Below are positions 12,671 to 25,400 of a DNA stretch of 64,000 nt, one piece after another. The notes under the pieces are model-generated. The model saw nothing but the letters and a program-made list of their open reading frames with translations, did not search any database and had not been told where the DNA came from. The number at the start of each line of letters is the position of its first letter. Within the stretch, counting starts at the first letter, position 1. This DNA comes from Syngnathus acus (lineage: Eukaryota; Chordata; Actinopteri; Syngnathiformes; Syngnathidae): positions 3,083,501-3,147,500 of the forward strand of contig NC_051104.1 of NCBI RefSeq assembly GCF_901709675.1. Reading direction: 5' to 3'. Position numbers and translations under genes: made by a program.

Positions 12671-13447
12671 TCATTTCACGGATTCTGCTAACTCTGGCTC
12701 TCTCATTAAAATGACCCACTTCATTGAGTCAATATGGGCATCAAAATGTCATCTTTAAATGCCTGGCGCTTGCTTTTTCTTTGGTTTGATGTCCACAAGG
12801 AGGAGTCCGAAGAGAAGACAGCCATCGAACATCGAAGACATCGAATTAAATTGTGATCATTAGCCTCAGTCCATCAAGTTGAGCTTGTGGTTGCTAGCAT
12901 CAGAATTGAAGTGAATGCATTCAAGTATAATAGCAATTAGATTTGTTCCACTCGCTGATGAAGAAAGTTTTCTCACGTCCTGCTGAGTTAGATCCTAAAA
13001 TAAGTATGGCCATGACGTCCCTTTGAGAGCGGCTGTCGGTTTCTATTTAAAAGCGCAAGGCGTTCGACAGAGAACTATGAGAAATTGCTTAGGTTCCGTT
13101 TAAAACCTCATTTGTTCCATTTTCGCGAGCAGTTTAAGTGTGAGCAAACTTGTGACATGATGAGGATTTAAGAAGTGGTATCTCGAGAGGTCCTCTTGTT
13201 TCCTCCGGTGGCGCCCGACCCGACTTGGCTCCAAAACCATAAGCTCATTATCCCAAAGACTTCAAGTGAAACGTAACGCCACCAGCGTTCCACGTCGTTC
13301 CCGTCAAATATGTTTAAGTCGCTCGTCGTCTCTCGGGGAAGAATCGACAACGGTTCGCGAAAATGCTAAATCAATTAGCGGCCGTTTCGAAAAGATTCCT
13401 AAATAACTTCCGACAAGAAAAATTGTCCATCTCATTTTCTTATGATA

Positions 13448-13540
13448 TCCCAATGAGGTTCAACTCGAGATTCACACCCAGATCTTCTGACTGTGAGGCA
13501 GACTGGGAACCGCTCAACCACCATGCTGCCCGGTATTTGA
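13448..13540 (-). mobile_element. Degraded SINE head
   Basis: The reverse complement reads like a diverged tRNA-type SINE head: ggcagcatggtggttgagcg, then ctgcctcacag and a box B-like gtgaatctcgag. No tail or target duplication is visible. Confidence 0.45.
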
Positions 13541-15104
13541 ACCATAGCCAGAAAAACAGACTATGAAAACAGCCAACGGTTAACTGGGAACTCCTGTATT
13601 CCAGTGAGACACAAAAACATTTTTTTTCCCAAACATACGAGAGCGCACATGTTCTAAGCGGTCGGTGAACCGATGGCTCGTGGATACGTATGTCTCCAAC
13701 GTGCGATACCCCGTCTGTGAACCCCCTAGCCGGTGGTTGACCAATGGCGACCACGTAAGGGGATGGACCGGGCGGTGCCGAGGTCAAGAGGGGGCGTCGG
13801 CGAGGACAAGGCTGAGCGCGCCCATCAAATCTGTCGTCACGGCGACAGGGGAATAAAGTGACCACTGGAAGAAGTGACAGCAGCCTCCGCCTGACACAGC
13901 ATATTTAAATGGCCTTTTGCAACAAATCACTCTGTGGCCCTGCAGCAGCATCCGGCGCCCGTGTCGGATCCCGGCCCAACTTGACTGACAGAATAATTCT
14001 CCGCTAATAGACAGGTTCGCACACACACCCTTCTTTGCTTTTTTCTTTTTCTGCTTTTTTCTGCTCCACGTGACAATCAAAGATGAAACCCGGTCGGCAG
14101 CAGCAGAAACAGGCAGTAACAGCGGGGAGTGAGGAATATGTTTTATTTATTTCTTCATTGCTTATTTGCTTCATGCTTGCGCCGCCATTCTTTTCACAGC
14201 AAATGGATTAAAGTCATTCCTACGCTCCAATGACGCTTTTGCAAGCACGCTGCTTTGAACATCAGCACGTTTCTGATGGAGCTGATGGATTTGGCTTCCG
14301 TTTATAAAAAGAAAAAATATATAAATGTGTCTGAAAGACAGGTTCATATATTATTGAAATGTACATGATTTTTTCAAAAAAGATTTAATGCGCATGCGGC
14401 CACCGCCGCAGTTGATGCTTAATCAATTGTACAAAACGGAACAAATGAGAGGCTGAGCAGAATGGCCCGTGGCAGTTTAGCTGCCAATAAACTCAGAAAT
14501 TCATATTGTACTCCATATCTCTTCAATCTATATTTGATATCTGTACATAGATACAGAAGCGACTCGTCCCAAAACAGCAGCGGATGGGCAGTTATGCTTA
14601 ATGATGCCATTAAATGGATCTGACCTTGACGTCTCCCTGGAATGAAGACACGGCTGTTAATGTCTCTTCATTTACTCATTTCTTCTTTTTATTAATTCAT
14701 TATTTACGCTACAGGCTTAGAAATGTTTTTGGCAGCATCCGCAAGAGATAAAGATTTGTTTCATTATCGACCTGCGAGAATCGTTTCGGGGAACATCTCA
14801 GGATCAGACCGTGCGGCCTAGCTCCATGTTGGACGCCCGGTGAGGTGATTCATAGCGGTCATCCTCACGGGCGCCCATAAATCAGCACATCTCATTTGTG
14901 GCGCAGCCCACCGAGCCATTCCCACGAAAGGAGCCGTTTGGCTACAGCGTTTATCAAGAGATTCCGATGACATCCCTTATGCGCCGCTGACAGCTCACCT
15001 GGACACGGCCTTGATGTGTCGCTAAGAAGGTGTCAATAACGCAGCAAATATTTTATAGAGGTGAAACCGTTCCCTATCACCACCTCCTGCTACTCGACAT
15101 TTGT

Positions 15105-15106
15105 AT

Positions 15107-15159
<53 letters not shown>

Positions 15160-15240
15160 TTTTTTTGTTTGTTTATTTGTTTGTTTGTTTGTTTGTTTAT
15201 TTGTTTGATTGTTTGTTTGTGTTTGTTTATTTGTTTATTT
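15105..15240. repeat. TTTA then TTTG microsatellite
   Basis: (TTTA)n runs from about 15105 to 15155 and is followed by interrupted (TTTG)n to about 15240. It gives the open frames rich in Leu, Ile, Phe and Tyr seen here, which are not genes. Confidence 0.9.
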
Positions 15241-15630
15241 TACAGTTTAGAATTAGTTTCACGTCATTTAATTTTTTTTGCAAATTTTGTGTTCAGTCTA
15301 ACATGAACTTTATGTGCCTTTTTCACATTTTAGTGAAGATTCAGTTTAGAAAAAAAAGAAAAAAGACGCGCTGTTTTTTTTCGGTGAAGGATAGCGATTT
15401 TTATTCATTTATTTATTTTTTTATCTATTTGTTTGTTTGTTTGATTATTTATTTATTTATTTTACAGTTTAGAATTAGTTGTCTTTCACGTCATTTAATT
15501 TTTTTTTGCAAATTTAGTGTTCAGTCTAACATGAACTTTATGTGCCTTTTTCACATTTTAGTGAAGATTCAGTTTAAAAAAAAAGAAAAAAAGCTGCACA
15601 GTTTTTTTTCGGTGAAGGATAGCGATGGCG
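15238..15630. repeat. Tandem duplication of about 230 bp
   Basis: The block from ttttacagtttagaattagt through aacatgaactttatgtgcc and gtgaagattcagttt to ttcggtgaaggatagcgat occurs at 15238-15398 and again at 15460-15625. TTTA/TTTG sequence lies between the copies. A diverged piece recurs at 18426. Confidence 0.85.
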
Positions 15631-17687
15631 TACAGCGCTCATACATCACAGTCCAGGATTAGGGGCAATAAAAATTCATCTTGCCACCTTCTTAAAGGGA
15701 TATTTTAAAAGTCAAGGGATTAGGGCAGAGCAGGCTTGTAATCTCTAGCGGGAGATAAAAAGCGGTCACATCTTCAAATGCCTCCAATTAACTCAGATGT
15801 ACCTTGCACACACACTTTGACCATCATTTGAAACCAAGATGATCGTCGACAAGGAATTTGGGCAAATTGACTTTCACGACAATACTTCCAACCTGACGTT
15901 GATGGAAGTGGTCTGTTTTCATTTTCTCATGGTGACATTTACATTTGCAATTCACAACTCATGTGGTTGGTCTTCGTGAAATATGACGCAACATGCGTGC
16001 TTTGTGAGAAGGGCAGGAGAGGTCGTCTTCAATCATTCATGTGAATTTTGAGACATGCTAAGCCGCAATTCTGGATAAGACCTTTTCATCATGCCATGCG
16101 AAAAGTCAAGTTCTTCAGATGCCGGAGAGGTGACGGACGATTGAGAGCTTCAAGTCGAGTGAGTTGTGACATTTGTCAAGCAGATTATTATTTTTTTCTT
16201 TTTAAATATACAAATCTGTGGATTGGCCGCGGTGACCCTCGAAAGCTGCAAATTCCCAACAAGAACAAAACTCGAAATAACTTTCACTGTAAGGACGCAA
16301 TGACTCCCACACAGCCTCCATCAGTGTTGAGAAAAGAGAAAAAGCCTGGAGGGCTCCGTGCTGCCTCCACATTTATCCTAATGTGCTCTCTTATGAACAA
16401 ACACATTAGCCAGCATTCGGATCTGACGCGCCGTCAGCCGCCCCGATATTCACGTACACTTCTGTCTCATTACCGCGGCCCCTTTCAACCCCCTCCCCAC
16501 CTTCCCTCGGGCCCGTGACGGCGGACCGGTCCGCTGGGTCGTTAGGGGAGAGGCAGGGGTCAATCAACTAGAGGCAAAAACAAAAAAAGCCTTTTCTTTA
16601 ATGCTGCTTTTAATTAAATCCCTTTTTATTTAGTTGGCTTGCATCCACAGTTTTTTTTCCCTCCCACCAGAATTAATTGTGCCAAACAGATGAATTGTCT
16701 CGCGCTGCCCCTAATAAATGTGAGGTATCGCCGCAGACTTTGCAACACCTAAATTGTTTTATTTTTTATCAGATGTTCCATGGTGGCCACGGAGGCCCGT
16801 TTAGGTAATGGCTTTGGAATGTCAACGTGTGAGATAAATAGCAAAGACGAGCACGGCATAAAGAAAGCGCAAGAAAAAAAATAAAGATGATGAAGAGGTT
16901 GGATGTAGGTCAATACGAATGAGCGTCGAGTGTATTTCAGGTAATGGGACCGGCATCAATTTATCTAGCAGAACAGAACACTGTGTGCTAATTCACATCA
17001 AAATACACTCTTGACCAATGGTGACGCTTTGTTCCAGGAGGTCGGGGAATTGTAGAAAGTCCAAGTCAGATTGATTGCGGCCCGAGTCGTTGGTTGTGTC
17101 GCAAAAGAACGAAACCAACAAAAGCAGAAAGCAAAGCAGATGCAAGATAACAATCCTAAAAGTCATTAATGTCATTTCCAAAGTTTCTTCAACTTGTTCG
17201 GGCTGGACCACGTACGTCGACCGCAAGGGAGGGTTTATTTGGACAAAATGGCAACGCCCGGGGAGGCGCTCATCCATCAGCCAGATGCCCTTGCGGCACA
17301 TTCCCCACTCATTATTGCATCATCGTAATGGTGTCATTTTTGAACTTCATCAGAGTAATTGCCTCAATTTGTCAGCCCCGATGCAGAGACTGAAAGGTAG
17401 CCCGCGGACGTAACATTAGCCGCTAGGCACATCACGCTTGTATCGTTAAAAAAAAGAAATCACAATACGGGACGTGAAACATCTGGCGGCGCACGATATG
17501 AAAACAAAAGGTCTGATTGGCTGCCACGGAACGGCCCCAACGTGTCGTCTTAAAATAAATCTGCCGCAAGGATCCATTTCTTGTTCCCATCCTACGATCA
17601 ACAATTTCGTTGACATTTCAAGTGACTCGTAGCGACTGTTTACATTCACAAATGTTTGCTTTGATGCCAAACTTGCAGCATCATCTA
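15631..17687. other. Intergenic, nothing recognised
   Basis: Unique-looking sequence. The part at 16590-16760 is rich in TTAATTAAAT-type sequence of the kind found in conserved noncoding elements, but conservation cannot be judged here. Confidence 0.5.
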
Positions 17688-17689
17688 AT

Positions 17690-17740
<51 letters not shown>

Positions 17741-17742
17741 TT
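17688..17742. repeat. TTTA microsatellite
   Basis: A pure (TTTA)n of about 55 bp, 15 bp left of a foldback element. Confidence 0.9.
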
Positions 17743-17757
17743 CGCAGTTCATAATTA

Positions 17758-18168
17758 CCGTATTTTCCGGACTATAAGGCGCACCGGACTATAAGGCGCA
17801 CCTTCAATGAATGGCCCATTTTAAAACTTTATCCTTATATAAGGCACACCGGACTATAAGGCGCACCATTAAAGCATCATGTCAGATTTGTAATCCAAAT
17901 CAAATCATTCTCCATTTAGCTTTTTTATTTCAACTTCAGACGCAACAAATTACGTTATAATCACAAAATAATGATCCATAGTCTTTTTGATTCATGATTC
18001 ATAGTCTTCAGCGGGCCACTTATGATTGATTTCATGACACAATGCTTCGGGCCAGTTTAAATTTAGGAATTTGGTCCATATATAAGGCGCACCGGACTAT
18101 AAGGCGCACTGTGGGCTTTTGAGAAAATTTTAGGTTTTTAGGTGCGCCTTATAGTCCGGAAAATACGG
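17758..18168 (-). mobile_element. Foldback MITE, long form, copy 6 (411 bp)
   Basis: TA flanks it at 17756-17757 and 18169-18170. It is inverted relative to copy 1 and well preserved. It lies just right of a TTTA microsatellite. Confidence 0.87.
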
Positions 18169-18423
18169 TAGTTTTGTCTTGTTTTGCAGCGCTAAATGTT
18201 CTTTTTTTTTACCTGCTCGTTTGGTTTTGGTCAGCTGCGGTTGTCGTTAGGAGTCAACCAATCAGCTTCCCCCTTGTCCGGGTGTGCCTCGTTGTCTCAT
18301 CAATTAGTTTATATTTAGCTCCCTTGCTTTGGTTTGGGCGCGAGTCTTCATTGTTGATCAAGTTGTGAGTCTTGTCTTCATGCTTTGTGTTACTTTCAAT
18401 GAAGATTTTGATTTTGTTTTGCA

Positions 18424-18480
18424 GATTTAGTGTTCAATCTCACCCTTTTTCACATTTTGGTGATGAGTCCAGTTCCTTAT
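18424..18480 (+). repeat. Diverged third copy of the 15238-15630 block
   Basis: agatttagtgttcaatctca and then ctttttcacattttggtgat match the core of the duplicated unit at 15270-15340. This suggests that a dispersed repeat, probably a retroelement tail, seeded both sites. Confidence 0.55.
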
Positions 18481-21400
18481 CCAGCTTTGTGTCCACTTGG
18501 ATTGTTGTGGTCAGCAAATCTTGGTGACGAAGGCAATAAATGTCACAAAGGGAACCACGCAGCTCTATTAGACAAATGCACTGTGACAGGATGCCCTGAA
18601 GTGTGCAAAAAAGAAAGAAAACTAGCCAGGGGGGGTTGCACTCCAAAAGGCCATTTAGATATTAGCCACTGTCACAAAGACACTTTTGTGCTCTTAAAGA
18701 GCAATAAATAATGGATGTCGTCAAGCAGATAGTAAATCTCGCCTCTTAAAAGGCTGCAGAGAATTAAATGCACACACCTAATACTGTTAATGCATTTCAG
18801 CCACGCACGCACAAAATGTCAAGGAAATAAAATAGAAAGCAACAATTTGTAGCACAAAGCACTTAGCAGAACGGCGTTTGTCTCTTGTCTCTTGCTTAAA
18901 TTTATAATCTCATTTCATTTCGAGCGTATTTTCTTCGAGCAAAATATAAATCAGGTTCTCGTGGATCCTCCGTTGCTGCCGTTCAATAAAGACTATTAAA
19001 AAGCCAAAGTAATCAATGTTTATATAGTTAATTTGCATTTCATTAAATTTTTTCTGAAGTAATCATAAAACATTTTATTCAGTAGTAAAATCTCATTTCA
19101 TTATATTCACACCAAAAAATAGAATAATTTACCTTTTTTTTGCTTTTATTTTTGCAATTTTCTGGTTAGATTATATTTCAAGTCGTTCCATTGTGCTGTA
19201 TGATTTTCATTTGGTTGCTGTGTTCCAAAGAAAAATACATAATTAATAGGATGAGGTCAATAGTGGCAGGTGGGGGGAAAAAAAATCCAATCCAATAAAA
19301 AGCAGACGTGTGTAGCATGCTTGGACAGGTTGATGTCATTGCATGTGAAAGCATACGAGACTCAATGGAGGCAAATGTTTTGGGTTTCAGCACCAAGGAG
19401 AGCGCTTGAAGGCAGTTTTGTCCGTCCGGTGTTGCTGCTGAAATGATGGATGTGCCATGGAAGCCGGCGCATTTACAAGTTGATTCTGTGAGCAGATGCG
19501 AAGTGGGCTGGTGAATTGAGAGGGGGGGACTTTTTTTTATTTTTTTATTTCTTTAACGCTCAGCTTTTCAGCCTCTGTTACGAGCCACGACAACACAAAA
19601 GCTTTCTGAAGCTTTCTTTCCCTGCATGCTAATCCAACCAGCAAGACTCCACCCAAGACTGCTAGATAATTATCTTGATTAAAAATAATCGTATTCAAAA
19701 TACTACCTGCTCAGCTTCGAATGTTTTCTCACGCAAGATTGCTCGTTTTTGTGCGGCTCGGTTGGTTCTATTTAGCGACTCCATATGGACATGGAAGGCG
19801 GTTACTAAAGCCTGCCGCGTTGGCGCTCTATAAATCCAAATGACTTGACATTTGAAGTGGACAAGAACGCCTATAGCGGGTAACGAGCAAGAAACGTAAG
19901 CGCCAGAGACGGTAGAATGCATCAGGTGCGACAGCGATCGCTCGAAAAGATTTGAGCGATAGGTAAATGCGGGTTTTGATCCCGCTTGATATATTCCACA
20001 GCTTTTCAACTCTGTCATGCCGTCATTGGCTTCTGAAAGCAAAGATGAAAAAGCAGGGGAGACAAAGGCTAAATTGCTTCTCTCAATGAATGGACGAGAA
20101 ACGACGTGCGAGCGGCCCGCTCGGCCGCTTTCAGATTGTTCGCAGGCCGCCGCGTTTCCAGCATTAGTCACATGACCGACCGCTCCGCGTTTGCCTGACG
20201 GAGAACCTGCGGCGGCGACGACCCATTTCTTTTCTCCAGCACCTCCATCTTGCCGACGCTCTCACACCTTATAATAAGGTCAGCGGGGATGCAATCATAG
20301 CCAACGTGAATTTAGGAGCAAAAAAAAAAAAGAGTTCCAGGTAAATGAAAATCCTACAAGATCCTTCAATATATGAAGGTGTATATATATTGAGGAGAGG
20401 TCAATAATGAGGACGATCCCGAGAGCTGGTGGAAGCTCCAACGCTGGAGATTATTTTGATGGCTGCTTTAATAGCAGAAATGGCAAACCTCATTTTCCAT
20501 CAACAAATAATTAACGGGCATTTTTCGCCCATTTCTCACCGTGTCCAGAGAAATGCTTCTGCAGCGCATATTGTGTAGGGGCGGGGTCTGGTGGTCTTGT
20601 TATCTAAATTGGACCGGCTGTGTACTCGCAGCACAAAATGCTACGCGGGATATTTTTCTAGCCAAGCCTTCACAAGTATGGATCGGACAAAATGCCACTG
20701 GTTAATTATCGGCGACCCCCTTCCGTGTCAAGCCCATGTCAGGCCAACACGAGAACTCCCGCACACAAAGGCTGCCGAGTGAAGGAGAGCGAACATGAAC
20801 TTTGCCTGTCGGCCTCGCTGTGATGTCCCCACGGTGATGTGCAAAGCACTTAACCTGGCAGCCGGCCGCTCGGCGGGGTTTCTGCCTCGACACGCCGCCT
20901 GTCACGAGACGCACGTCCTGCTGGGCCCTGCCGGGGTCCTGGAGGCTTTAAAACAAAGGCCGTGCGCACGCGAGGGCCCGCGGCCATCCATCCACCTGAG
21001 CAACAAGACCTTCCAAGACAGACCGCTTGATTTATTTTCCCTTCTGAAGACTGCTGAGGTGCACAAAAGATGTTCCCCGATGGAACGTACAGTATCAACG
21101 TTTGACCGGCTCCTCGCTTTGATTGCGCGGGGATGAAGAAAGGCTCAGTTTTGCTCTCACTAGAGGAATCATACGGAGCATGAACATCAGAGGGAAAAAC
21201 TCTCAAAGGTTCAGCAAAGGGGAAAAAAATGGATGCCCGAAGCGACAATTGGCAGTGTGAAAGCGTCTTGGAGCGACTCATCTGAATATGGATGACAAAT
21301 TCAGTGGAGAGAACTGCATAATTGTCTTTAGACGATATAGGAGCTCCGCCGCAATGACTCACCGTGGAAATGGAACCAGGCACGTTTTAAACACTAATGC

Positions 21401-21634
21401 CGTCATGCTTCTTAACATATATTGCACTCCTTTTATTCTTCTACTGGTCCTTGCAACAAGACAAAAAACATCTCGGCAGATTCAAATGAAATAATTTTCC
21501 CTTAAAAATTGGAAAATACTCTAAAGTCACTTCTAGTGTGGCATCTGGGGGGTCCAAGTATAATACAGGGGCGGGGAGACAGTGCCCCTGTAACCACCCC
21601 CCACTAACTCCACCAATGCCAGACTGTAATGTTG

Positions 21635-21657
21635 AACCCTAACCCTAACCCTAACCC
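21635..21657. repeat. Short interstitial telomere-like repeat
   Basis: aaccctaaccctaaccc and further bases give almost four vertebrate telomere units (CCCTAA). It is embedded in ordinary sequence, so it is not a chromosome end. Confidence 0.85.
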
Positions 21658-22394
21658 AAGACTCCCTTCTTGCATTTTTTTCATGTTGAAAGCAATTGTT
21701 GTCACTCAAGCAAAATTTCATATGATGTAATTTACAAGTAGCCGTATCATTTCTCAACCGTTGCGGTGTAAATGAAGATGTGAAAGTTTGGAACAGATTG
21801 AACAGGAGTTTTAATGATTTTTTTTTTCCAGCCTAATGGCCTGAGAGCAGACTGTTTGAAGAGATGATTGGACGCTCACTGGGTGACTTTATTTCTAGAA
21901 GAAACTAAATAAAAAAATATGCCCCTTGGTTGTTTAGCAGAGTGTCTCATAAAGATGTTATAAATTATGAAAAGAGCTTCCAGGCTGACTTTTGTTTATT
22001 GACGCAGGGGGGAAGAGAAGGACTGCGTTCCGAGCATCCGTGCACACGCTGCCGGATTCGATGACATTTGTTTTTATTTTGTTTCTTCTTTTTTTTTTTT
22101 AACGCTTAATTCACAAATTTGCCCGCCTTAAATGTTCAGTAATGACTGACATTCTCGGCAAAGCCGCTTCTCCATCCGGGAGAGAACAAATCAATGAAAG
22201 CGAGCACAAGTGCGAGCTTTCGAAGCAATCAAAGATACACAGAACGGCAAGAGTGATGGCAGAGTAGGTTAATTAAAAGCAAGCAGAGGAAACAAGACGG
22301 AAACGTTGTGCCGCACGCACATTCATTCCATATTTCACGCTCACTGAGAGGTGATTTTGCGCCACTAAAGCTTTTCTGAGGGATTGCAATTATC

Positions 22395-22440
22395 ATATTA
22401 TATATATCTATATATATATATATATATACGTATATATATT
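22395..22440. repeat. TA-rich dinucleotide repeat
   Basis: An interrupted (TA)n tract of about 45 bp. Confidence 0.85.
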
Positions 22441-25400
22441 TTATTTTTATTTTGTAAGAGGCCCAGATGCATGGCGGGTGGGGGGACAGCTCCCATGATT
22501 GCCGGCCCGCCTCGCAGGGACGCTGCGGTCGGACGAGCCTCCGGTTGGCGCCGCTGCGCCTTTCAGAGCCGATTGTTTCAAGTGCGGTGAAAATGGCCAA
22601 ATAGATCAAGTTGAAGCGTGGCCAGGTGACTCAGCATCACATCACTTGCACACATTTTTACGGGAAAGTGATTTACCGCTAAGGCGACGATGCGGCCCAA
22701 CTTCCCCTCTGGCGCTGTTTTTGTGATGACTTCCCATCAGAAAGTCTCACTAGATGCTTTCTGAGTACGTGGAAGCGGCCAAATATGGAAAACGATTGTC
22801 AACACACTGATGGAAATGAAACATGGCGTGATACAGAGCGCAGGTGTATTCTTTTCAGATTCTGGCCCTAACATTTTTCACAAACCCAGGCCAGCTGAAA
22901 ACTGAATTATGGTGTCTTGAAATGAATCAAAACAATAGAAAATTAATAAATGAGCCGAAGAGCAATACTCTGTCCTAATTAATGAAAGCGGCACTAAGAA
23001 TATTTATGCCGACTTGAGTTGTCGCAGCCGCTACGAGAACAGCAAAATGCAAGCAAGCAAATGTCCGTCTTTGTCATTCAAATTAATAGAATGCGAGCTA
23101 ATGGAGCCGACGGGCCGCCGGCGCACGGACAAAGGAGGGGAAGGGCAGACGCTTCTGATTCATCAACTTTTATAGTTGGAAGAAAAGTGAGTGCGGATCG
23201 TCGGTCGGCTTGATTATCAGATGGCCGCCGCTCCGGAGTCCGTGACGTCCCGCATTTTCTCTGGTGGCGATCAAAGAATGCTGGCGTCAGGGAATCTGAA
23301 AAAAGTTTGGGGCTTTCAGGTGGAATTTCAACCATCGCGTGCAAAATGGCCGATTAGCGTTATTAGCGACATCAACGATTTCGAGTGTCTTCATTTCTAA
23401 CGGTCATTCTGCCTTGCGAAACGAAGCGTCAATCGAAGCTTCGTGGACACAACATGCTGCTGAGCTTGATTACGGGGCCATGAAAAAGATTCGGTGTCAT
23501 TATTCCAACAGCCATTAGAAGACACGCAACCATCACAGTGAATCATTCGCCCTAATGGGTAAAACGTTACATTGGAAGGCAAAGAGATGATCACGTCCAC
23601 TTAGTCGAGCAACTCATATGGGCTTTTTATTCACAGCTCGCTTCTTGAAAATAGAAAAGAAGCAAGGCTAATGAGTATGGATTGAAGGACATGCTAAATA
23701 AAAGCATTATGAGACAAGCTGGCACGAGAGCACTGAAGTGATAGCGAGCGTTTTGCGGGCTTTATGTGAACTGACTGGGCTTCAAAAGCTCATCGGCATT
23801 GAAAAGAATTTAGGAGGAAGCAGGTAAATTGAAAAAAAAAAACTGAAAACCCCTTGTAGATTGAAAACGACACATTTAAACATTAGCTTTGAATCCTACT
23901 CGACACATTTTCACCTTTGTTTGAACAAGTTACCTTCATCCTAGGTGCGAAATATTACTTTCAAAGCCAAACTGGAAATCCAAAGCAAGAGTTGGAAAAC
24001 AAACAAACACCATTAAATATGTATGTATATATATGCACACACTCAACGCGGATTCCAAGCGGCTCCCGCGGGTGTCGTATGAAGTGCGGCGCTCGTACGA
24101 GCGTCTCTGCAGGGGTCGGCGCTGTCGCGGCGGGCAACCGTAAAATCACAGGCCTGCACCTGAAATGCTGGTCCCGACAAGGTCACAAAACACATGGAGT
24201 GTGTGACTCTTTTTCCACAAAGGCTTGAATAGATGAATCTCAAGTAGATTTCACCTTTTGCTTACCGAAGGGAAACATTTCAGCGACACGAGTGTCACCG
24301 ATTGAGGCCAGACTGAGATTTATTTACAGCAAAGGGAGAGCATTAAATTGAGTTCAAAGGGCTTTTATTTGAGACTGCTTCGATGTGGCTGCTGCTGTAG
24401 TGTGCAACAATGTGAAATATTCACTGCTGGCTAGCAACATTTTTTAAAAGGATGAGCCTTTTCTATCACACTTTGAATAATTAGTGTGCTTTTGATGATC
24501 AAATTGCTGGATCTGATTAAATATTATATGATAACATGTCAACACAGGGAGGCGGCATTGTGGTGAACTGGAATAAATGTATGAGCACCTCATATTATAT
24601 ACGGTAAAAGCTACAAAACAAACTGACAAATAACCCGTTTTCAAATCAGATGAGTAAAAACTGGTCAAACTACTTAAACGCGAAGTAGCGAGGGTTCACT
24701 GTACTTGCTTAATCGATGAATTTTCTTGGTATCATACAGCGCTAGTATCGCCGATACGCATTCGATGCATGTAGCAGTTCACTCAGATGAAGCAATTCTT
24801 AAAAAGTATCGGTTTCTGTATCCAGCAACATCAACACCACCGTCGATTATGGCTATTAAGGACATTAGGATCGATCTACCCACCGCTACAACGCACAATT
24901 GAATTTGGGGCGTTCCCCGTTGGCCACAACCATGAGATTTTCTCTGGTTTGAAACCCTCACGCCATCTTGACACCCTACTAGAAAGCCTTGCCCTTGTCT
25001 TTGAGCTCTAATCCTGGCAATTGGAGTTTAAAAGCCTTACTTGGAGTCAAATGTTTTTCTCAACCTTTGCCTAGCTTACAAGACGGCTTTACACAGCACA
25101 CGACATCTCACTTAAGCTTGTAAACAGCGCGTCTAAAGTTCCCATTACATTTTATTTGTGTTGGGTGGCTAATCCCATTAAAGAAGAATTCATATACTCC
25201 CTGTGAGGCAAACTCCTTTGACAAGTGAGCAAATAAGTATTACGCCCGCACCGGGAGAAGTCCCGGTGACTCCGCGGGAGGCCGGCCATTAAAAACAGGA
25301 GGGACAAAAATTACGAGCAAACGGCGTGAACATTCTTGTTCAGGCAACACGGGAGCTGCTATGCTGTCACCTTAATTATTGCCTGACAAACAGCGCCGCC

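Larger units (their letters stand above)
10975..15100. other. Intergenic, simple repeats and a SINE head only
   Basis: Contains the G tract, the degenerate repeat at 12300 and the SINE head at 13448. No gene recognised. Confidence 0.55.

Noticed and set aside
15030-15662. The longest open frame of the window (210 codons), membrane-protein-like
   Set aside because: It is built from TTTA/TTTG microsatellite and a duplicated AT-rich repeat. The hydrophobic runs follow from composition.
18430-18711. Cys-rich 93-codon open frame
   Set aside because: It begins inside a dispersed repeat. The Cys spacing matches no family I recognise, and there is no supporting exon structure.
21635-21657. Chromosome end or assembly edge
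   Set aside because: Only about four telomere units with ordinary sequence on both sides.
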